Positions 57,338-64,000 of a stretch of 64,000 bases of DNA are shown here, piece by piece. Source of the DNA: Liolophura sinensis (Eukaryota; Mollusca; Polyplacophora; Chitonida; Chitonidae); the NCBI RefSeq assembly GCF_032854445.1, contig NC_088303.1, forward strand, positions 6,391,501 to 6,455,500, read 5' to 3'. A program made the position numbers and the translations under genes. How positions within the stretch are numbered: position 1 is the first letter of the stretch; the number at the start of each line of letters is the position of its first letter. Under the pieces are notes generated by a model that did not search any database, had not been told where the DNA came from, and was given only the letters and a program-made list of their open reading frames with translations.

Positions 57338-58413
57338 TTAAGGCCAGATGCTGTAATCGAATAAAGCGAAGTCCATTGAGAACATGTATCTAATGTTGTC
57401 TAGCGTTTGTGCCGGGATAGAGTTGTAAGCGGCCAGGAGAGCATCCCGTCGTCTGTGTATGAATGTTTTCTCTGTCAGGTTCTGTTTCTTGTAGGTACGC
57501 TGAACAAAACTAAGAAACTCGGACATGCTAACTGTTTTGTGGTTACGCCAAGGCAAAATAACTCCAGAAGGCAAAAAGCCTTGGGCTACAAAAGCGTTCC
57601 ACAATCTGGACAGTTTATCAACTGCGGTTTGACACTGTATGTCTGAATTGAGCAAATTGGTCCACATGAGACTCGTCGACTGGGCCATGGATGTCAATGC
57701 CACAGAGTCTTTGGTGACATTGACCGAAAGTTCGTCCCGAAGCTTTAGCTGTGTTAATACGAAATCCAGATCTGCCCCAAAGGTTTCTTGCTTCCCGACA
57801 TAATCAAAGTCAATCGAACACGGATTGCAGAGTTTCGAAGCCGGAAGCCAGTGCTCAGCAAAACCTTCCGAGGAACTGTTACGGAAAGTCCAAACAAATT
57901 TCAAAAACTCATTAAATGTGATGTCGTGACCACATTTGAGCGACACAGGCCCAGGATTTGGTCTTAGTTTTCGGATGAGTATTGTACCGATTGGATTCCA
58001 ACCGTCGGACAGGACAAACTTGTCCAAGTAGGCCGAAAATAGGCGAGAAAAGGGGTTGCGAACAAAAAGTATTTTCTTCGAAGACTTCAAAAATTGAAAA
58101 GACTGGTCAAATGTCATCGCTTGCAGGTTGTCGATGACACTATTGTGAACAAATTTCTTATGAACACTGAACCAAAACTGATCAGGCCTTTCGGGTTGAT
58201 TTTCCTGCAGTTTAAGGAATATCCGTTTCCAGAAGGTGCAACCTGCCTTAGCCACGTAACACATAGAAATCTTTCTTCGTCTGTTAATAAGCAATTTGCT
58301 TCTTGAATCTGTATGGACATGAATGAGGGCTTTTTTAGAAGAACAAACGTTCTCAATGTGAGATTTTCGCCGTTGCATTTCCGCTTCTTGCAATAGGATG
58401 ATAGACTTGCTAC
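57338..58413 (-). CDS. Carbohydrate sulfotransferase (HNK-1/chondroitin 4-O-sulfotransferase family), catalytic exon
   Basis: The frame ends at the TAA at 57338-57340. It carries the two PAPS-binding motifs of Golgi carbohydrate sulfotransferases (Sulfotransfer_2): CYVAKAGCTFWKRIF (5'-phosphosulfate loop) and ILFVRNPFSRLFSAYLDKF (3'-phosphate site). The C terminus MFSMDFALFDYS matches the family's usual DF-x-x-F-x-Y end. Such enzymes move sulfate from PAPS to GalNAc, GlcA or related sugars in the Golgi lumen. Three N-glycosylation sequons (NSS, NVT, NLT) fit a lumenal protein. The exon lacks an N-terminal membrane anchor. The minus strand just upstream has CTCTCATTGCAG and ATTACAG; cutting after ATTACAG (58414) joins in phase with the candidate first exon at 61626-61713 to give 387 residues, normal for the family. 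The donor sugar specificity cannot be told from the sequence. Confidence 0.93.
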
Positions 58414-60752
58414 CTGTAATCTGCAATGAGAGCAACGGGTAATCTAATCAATAGGCTGTTACACAGTTTTTGATATACAAAAATATATCTAGTTGCCCGT
58501 AATTCGACCTCCAACCCTAGAAATGCAGACATTAAAACACAAGTAATTCGTGTCCTAAAGAGCCCAAATTTATCCATCCATGCTTTCAAAAATTAAAATG
58601 CTATCTGAGATTGCAAACCACAAACCCACATAAGCAATCTAAGCGTGAAGTCAATCATTCATGTAACACTCGTACGCCTTGAGGGAGCGTCACACGTCGA
58701 TAATCACCAGACCCTTTCTCCAAACCACATAAAACGCCAGTCCTCACAGTAATATGTAAGAAATACTATATAAATATAAAAGAAAGCTGGTAAGACGTAA
58801 GAGAAAAGCTGTTTTCATCGATATCGGGGAAACAGTCAGTGTTCTGGGCATGACATCCGATACAAAACTTCATTTCTCGTGGCCCTTAAGCAATTACCAA
58901 ACTTGAATATAATTACATGTACACAGGGTATGTTTGTCCCGCCTAGGGTGCGTCACCCAGCCGTACACTTTAGTAGTTCTGTCCTATATCTCGTAATAGC
59001 GAAGAATCGTTTGGGAGCAAAAATTTGCTGAATGAGGTTACACACAGACATATAAACGCCGCCAAAAAGATGGCCTCCATTGACAGAGGAACAGTGAAAT
59101 GGTGCGGTAAATTAATCCACTAAGAACATCTCGCGATTTTGTAGCTCAATTAAAGATGGATGCTGCCGGGAATCATGGTTGGTCCTTACATAAGTGTGAC
59201 AGGTTTGTCTCCGAACTTATGGAGGACAACGACATGAAATTCATCGCCAATGTGTGCTGTCAGTGTCCAGCGACCCGAGAGGATGATGGCACATAACAAC
59301 AGGACTGCATACGGTTAGTCCACATATTCATGCCTTTATTGGCCATAACGGAGATCATCCCCGGAGACAAGACAAAAGAAGGAAGGAATAACGTTATCTG
59401 ATGGTCAGTGCAGATACTTACATGCAGGCAGTATATGTAGAACTTGTGTTCTTGTTCATTTTGCCTACATGCAGTTGACTTAGGTTTACATCTATACAAT
59501 CTGCTATATACTCGAAACAATATCACGATGTTATCATGAAGAAACACGTTTTGTTTACACAGACAGACACTTCTACTCAGTTACCACAGCGAATAGCTTG
59601 TGCCATCCTCAAACAAACTATATTAACACTCATTAACATTACCGTTTGAAGAATTTAACTCGTATAGAAAATATTTGAACTAAGAGAAAGTAATCTATAT
59701 TTTACGATATGGTGTATCACTTACCTTTAACTTGGTCAGTGCGGCATTTGACGATGTGACTGTAATAGACCAGAAGAAGTCGATTGATGTCTAGAGAACT
59801 GACCTGTTCAGTAATATGAACAATGTGTGAACTTATAATGACGACAACTGAAAGCTAAGCTCCGTAGTTATTTTTAAAATACATGCGTGTAGAAAATACT
59901 TAAAAAACATTCTATGTAACGAACATCACTCTGTTACTAAAATACTCAAGAATGTCATGCTAACATTATATTATATTGTAAAACATGCAACATATACTTT
60001 AGTTTATGTTTCTGCTTAAATACACAAGATTACTGATGCCATGTACTGTGTTCGTTTTTTCCGGACAATATAGGATAGCATAGGACGAACAGCTTTCGAA
60101 TTTGAAGAAGAGTATTGAAAAAATACGTAAGAGAAGTCAATGATACATTTAACAGTTTAATAATAATAATAATAATAATAATACATTAGGTATAGGACAG
60201 TTACATGTAACATAGACTCCAGCGATCATATCGACAGGAGGTGTTCACATTTTACTTTGTTAGCTGTAAAATAGGAGAAAAACATAATTCCGTTGCTGTA
60301 TTGGTGATCAAGCAGGTATTTCCTTCGTTTACTTGGGAGTTCAACAGGTCAGTAAGCCATGACGCCCTTCACCTATTGACACGAAAATAGCAGAATAGTC
60401 GGCAGCTACGGCAACGGCGGACGAACACTTTCTGAATCTCACAAAGGTCGAGAATAAACGTTGCCTGGGAGGAAGGTCAGTGGCTTGTACAAGCATTAAG
60501 AAACTATTTCAAGTATCCCCTGTCTCATAACATATAATCAGCTCTATGACTTGTGCGGTTAGGTGAGAATTTGGCCACGGAATTAACTGGATTTTTAACA
60601 TTTTAACAAGACATATACACATGTTTGCGTTCAGTAATGGGCATACGGATGGACATTGTGTCTATACAGGAAATATCTTAACTTTACATTTTGAAAAAGA
60701 CGAAGAGGTATCACTTGCATAAAACTGGTTTCAAGGCCTTGGTTAGCTATAA
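58414..60752. other. Probable intron of the sulfotransferase gene, first part
   Basis: No other exon was recognised on either strand. An (AAT)n run lies at 60161-60183. A missed small exon cannot be excluded. Confidence 0.5.
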
Positions 60753-60925
60753 AAAAAACACTTAAAACGCTTGTTCGCTACGACTAACAGGCTGTTGGCC
60801 AATGCGCTAGGTCCCGTGTTCGAATCCAGCTCTTACTGATCAGAGTACGACCTCCAGGCACATGGCTAAGGACACTTGTCCTGTCTGTTCCGTCCATAAA
60901 CCCGATCACGGTTAAAACGTTAAAA
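60753..60925 (+). mobile_element. Probable tRNA-derived SINE, fourth family
   Basis: GTGTTCGAATCC at 60813-60824 is a near-perfect pol III B-box, preceded by GTTGGCCAATGCGCTAGGTC. The downstream part ACCTCCAGGCACATGGCTAA, GGACACTTGTCCTGTCTGTT ends in GGTTAAAACGTTAAAA. No second copy is in the window. The A-box is degraded. Confidence 0.5.
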
Positions 60926-61180
60926 AAATTATGAATAAAACTATGTTCATGTATTTAAGAAATCATTCAATAGCACCATTTGCGAATTTTATTCTTTGAC
61001 ACTTTTAAGAGGAGCTACACACCTTCTAAAATATACAAATATATGAAAGTGATATCTAAAACCAAAAAGGATTGATGGTTTCCTACAAAAGTACAAAATT
61101 ATCGCTTCCTGCGGTGTATAGTTTATGTTCGCATTTTGCCAAGCCTTATATTGGAAAAATTACATCGTCAATATGCGTTT

Positions 61181-61444
61181 GGGGGCCTCCGTGGCTCAGT
61201 TAGTTAACGCGCTAGCGCAGCGTAATGACCCAGGAGTCTTTCACAAATTCGGTCGCTGTGAGTTCAAGTCCAGCTGGCTTCCTCTCCGGCCGTACGTGGG
61301 AAGGTCTTCCACCAACCTGCGGACGGTCGTGGGTTTCCCCCCGGGCTGTGCCCGGTTTCCACCCACCATAATGCTGGCCGCCGTCGTATAAGTGAAATAT
61401 TCTTGAGTACAGCGTTAAACACCAATCAAATAAATAAATAAATA
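61181..61444 (+). mobile_element. Complete SINE3 element with ~11-bp target duplication
   Basis: The head GGCCTCCGTGGCTCAGTTAG, TTAACGCGCTAGCGCAGCGT carries the A-box region and GGTCGCTGTGAGTTCAAGTC the B-box region. The body runs through GGCCGTACGTGGGAAGGTCT to CCACCATAATGCTGGCCGCC, then GTGAAATATTCTTGAGTACA and CAATCAAATAAATAAATAAA. AATATGCGTTT (61170-61180) and AATACGCGTTT (61445-61455) flank it, a target duplication with one change. It lies in the sulfotransferase intron on the opposite strand. Confidence 0.93.
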
Positions 61445-61625
61445 AATACGCGTTTAAAAACTGCCACATTCTTTTTATGCAAGATGTCTACAGTGTAGCG
61501 ATCTCAGTCAATACTTACGCGATATCACACCGTACTTTCCGAATCATATCGTGATACCCATTATGAAATCACATTATATTTCCAGTTAGCGCATATGAAA
61601 CGTCTTACTTCTGTTCAGCACTTAC

Positions 61626-61713
61626 CCGATATCTCATTGTACTTCCACACTAGTCCACAGACAGCCATGACAACGATGGTGACAAACAGTCTCTGGGTTG
61701 TTATTGCGTCCAT
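61626..61713 (-). CDS. Candidate first coding exon of the sulfotransferase (signal anchor)
   Basis: The ATG at 61713 follows an in-frame TAA directly, so it must be the start of this frame. The exon encodes MDAITTQRLFVTIVVMAVCG followed by LVWKYNEIS: a short cytosolic tail with one Arg, then about 14 hydrophobic residues and a Trp-Lys-Tyr edge. This is the type II signal anchor expected of Golgi sulfotransferases and missing from the catalytic exon. It ends in a good donor (G|GTAAGTG, 61626/61625) in phase 1, which matches the acceptor at 58414. Joining them is inference from phase, strand and topology; a transcript would settle it. Confidence 0.55.
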
Positions 61714-63149
61714 TTACTTTCGGGATACAGTATACCTGTCTACCTGACCATGCGTCGTGTGTGTTTTCCGGAAATATTCGTCTAGGCTTTTATGGGACAC
61801 TGTTACAGAATATATGTGAGTTCTGAGCCATCCAGCACACCTGACTGAGACCATTCAATGTTACCTGATACAGAATAGGATCACGTGAACCCTGAAATTG
61901 TACCCAGTTGAGGCCCACACGATTTGTCCTTTTCTTCCTCCCGAATATATCTTCCGCCTACTTAATTTTAGCAATTCTGTCGCAGGTCTTCCGCAATTAT
62001 CCCAGAAGAGGTGAAAATCCTCCAGAAGACTTTCTTCCAGTTCTTCTGTTCATCAAGATTATTTTCAAGCGGTGATAACGCGAACAGAGCTAGTATGTAC
62101 CAGGTTAGTCTCTCTAAACCAGACCGTCTTAACCTACCGGTTTTCGGTCTGTAGAAATACCTATCACTTTCGTATTCATTGGATAGTGATGTAATCAGTG
62201 TTAGCCAATGGATGCTCCGTACAAAAAAAAAACCCTTCGCGGAAGACTACAAATTTTCATTGGTTGAAGTCGGGGTTGTGTCTTCATTAATATTCATCAT
62301 CAAGCAAGAACTGGAAAAAGTAAGATGTCGACCGAAGAACCCGAACGCGAGGAATTTAGCAGAGAAGCCGAGGCCCCTGTTTGTCATAAAGGGTTGTAAG
62401 TAATTGTATTTAAGAAAAAAAATTCGTCTAACTTACAATAACAGGTTGTAGTACTGGAGCAGAAGTGGTTGAAACATATTCTTTCTCTGTCGTGGGGGCA
62501 TGGCTCTAAACCCCTTCTTAATGCGGGGAGATGGACTTCCGACGGCCATTCGAGGCACTCTCTGTTTGTTTGTTTCCCATTGCTATTTAATATCCCTGTA
62601 ACTACCCTCCCCCCCCTCCCCCCCCCCCCACTCTCTCTCTCGTTTGCAGGCTTCCTCTTTCCGTATAGCCTTTTCTAATTTATTTAATCTCACGGAACAT
62701 GGCAAGCAGACATAGCCCTCTCCTTTTACCAAAACAACGTCAGGGAAGGCGAAGTGGAAAGCGTCCAGGAGCTCCTTAGAAGTCTAACTTCTCGTCCTCA
62801 AATCACGCCTTTGGGCTGTCACCACACGATTATTCACTGTGGATACTAGCTGTGCTAAACAAATTCTACAGTAAACCTTGAAATCCACATAATGTTTCCA
62901 TTTCCTTGGCGTGGCCACCGAATCGCATTGCTGTCGTATATAGAGCTATAGGTGTCTGCACATGTCAACTGTCATTTACTGTTTCGATTTCCTGCCAGGA
63001 GATAGTAGAGTCGTTTCCATTGGTCGGCCAGGATAATGACAAATAGCTATGTTTACGTCACCGTTTGCGAGATGTGCAGGCTTTTCAGCAGAGGTGGAGT
63101 AGATTTATGGCTACGGTCATTTGCATAAGGAGAGTAGTACAAGGTGATA
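61714..63149. other. No gene recognised; upstream region of the sulfotransferase
   Basis: Presumed 5' flank and UTR of the minus-strand gene. A C- and CT-rich tract is at 62606-62640. No TATA box or other promoter element can be assigned with confidence. Confidence 0.4.
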
Positions 63150-63815
63150 TAAACTCTGTCAAAAAAGAAACGCAAACCCCGTATTTTAGAGATTTTAATA
63201 TTTAGTTTTAGGACGGCACAACTTTTTTCTTATTGAAGACAGAAGTCAGAAATTTGGCAGAATAATAATCGAGATGGTCATGTTTAAAACGATCTTTTCA
63301 AAAGTCATCTCACAGACACCAGTTGCTCACCAGGGGGCGTCTTCCGCAGTATCTCGTATGACCACCACGAGCTGCAATCACTGCACGGCATCTCCTTGGA
63401 CAAGAACGGATACGACGCCAGATTCTCTCCTGGGGAATGGCCCTCCACTCCTCCTGTAACGCAACGGCGAGCTGTTGAAGCGTCTGTGGCGGTGGCTGAC
63501 GTTGACGCACGTGTCGATCCAGAGTATCCCACAGGTGTTCAATAGGGTTGAGGTCTGGTGATTTAGAGGGCCACGGCAAGACATTGACGTTGGAACCCTG
63601 CAGAAAGTTCATTGTTGCACGTGCAGTATGAGACCTGGCGTTGTCCTGTTGAAAAAGCTGTGTCTGTCGGTCAATAATCGGGAGAAGGTGAGGCTGTAAC
63701 ACGTGGTTGGTGTAACGTTGGGCTGGCTAAAATTTAGTTTGGAAGCAATAACTTTATTCGAACGAATTTTTGATATCCGAGGACAGGGGTTGCGTTTCTT
63801 TTTTGACAGAGTTTA
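63150..63815 (-). mobile_element. Internally deleted Tc1-like transposon (666 bp), second family
   Basis: The ends are inverse copies: AAACTCTGTCAAAAAAGAAA, CGCAA at the left, and TTGCGTTTCTTTTTTGACAG, AGTTT at the right. They match perfectly over 25 bases and are flanked by TA on both sides, the Tc1/mariner target duplication. Only the C-terminal half of a transposase lies between them, so about 700-900 bp of a full element have been lost. Such shortened copies can be moved by a related active transposase. Confidence 0.92.
63310..63717 (-). pseudogene. Tc1-like transposase, C-terminal half
   Basis: The open frame begins near RYTNHVLQPHLLPII and contains FQQDNARSHTAR (second catalytic Asp), LPWPSKSPDLNPIEHLWDTL (Glu, 34 residues after the Asp) and a C terminus with AARGGHTRYCGR. 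The N-terminal helix-turn-helix domains and the first catalytic Asp are absent. The retained part has no stop or frameshift. It differs in sequence from the transposase at 54776-55788, so it belongs to another family. Confidence 0.93.
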
Positions 63816-64000
63816 TATACCCCGCTATATCTGCTATACATTCCTTTATATCGTTCCACACCAGCGATTCAAGTATAAAGCTACATTCAGGGCTATATGT
63901 TTTACCTAAACCGTACATCGTTGTGTAGTTCAACTAAGCCTTTGTGACGACGGGAGGCATTAAAAGTCAGGCTTCGGTGAAAGATATGTAAATAAAATTT
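63816..64000. other. No gene recognised
   Basis: AT-rich window end. Confidence 0.35.

Noticed and set aside
61181-61270. tRNA-like sequences with A and B boxes (also at 28455, 40455 and 43224)
   Set aside because: They are heads of SINEs followed by SINE bodies and tails; the cloverleaf is not kept, so they are not tRNA genes.

Overview
The window is an intron-sized, gene-poor stretch of an animal genome, most likely a mollusc. Long AT-rich non-coding tracts, GT-AG splice junctions, tRNA-derived SINEs, Tc1-like DNA transposons, a Crypton-type tyrosine recombinase, LTR elements, minisatellites and microsatellites all point to a metazoan. The mollusc assignment rests on my memory of SINE 3' tails ending in CAAATAAATAAATA or ACTCACTCACTC; it is inference, not proof. 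There is no prokaryotic gene organisation.

Only one convincing host gene is visible. It is a minus-strand carbohydrate sulfotransferase at about 57.34-61.71 kb: a large catalytic exon (57338-58413) and, about 3.2 kb upstream, a short candidate first exon (61626-61713) that encodes a type II signal anchor and joins in matching phase. A few small open frames (16.5, 19.5-20.5 and 22.4-22.8 kb) look weakly protein-like but match nothing I know.

Layout: 0.8-7.4 kb is a tandem pair of a ~3.3-kb non-coding repeat (copies A and B), with a third diverged copy (C) at 22.85-24.9 kb. Copy B carries an expanded 29-bp minisatellite and a later SINE. 8.4-10.2 kb holds a 431-bp MITE-like repeat and a solo LTR with a dense heat-shock-element promoter. 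12-14 kb is SINE fragments and CATA/CA microsatellites. 14.5-15.3 kb is a decayed non-LTR retrotransposon ORF1 with zinc knuckles. 17.4-18.0 kb is a broken Crypton-like recombinase. 25.0-25.6 and 28.4-29.9 kb are 47-bp and 64-bp minisatellites, each broken by a SINE. 31.3-32.3 kb is a second solo LTR. 34.8-36.9 and 47.8-49.7 kb are two diverged copies of a ~1.8-kb dispersed repeat. 42.7-43.3 kb is a SINE nested in another SINE. 43.56-47.15 kb is a Ty3-type LTR element with a tRNA-Pro primer site and most of pol deleted. 50.1 kb holds the second MITE-like copy. 54.06-54.39 kb is a 25-bp minisatellite. 54.57-56.09 kb is a nearly complete Tc1-like transposon with one frameshift, and 63.15-63.82 kb is a shortened member of another Tc1 family. 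56.4-57.15 kb is a GT-rich minisatellite just beyond the 3' end of the sulfotransferase.

Most of the information here is a layered record of mobile-element insertion: SINEs in minisatellites, SINEs in SINEs, and duplications that can be ordered relative to insertions. The most unusual single observations are the heat-shock-element array in a solo LTR, the 64-bp array open in all three forward frames, the terminal inverted repeats that define a new-looking MITE family, and the duplicated splice-donor sequence after the sulfotransferase first exon.
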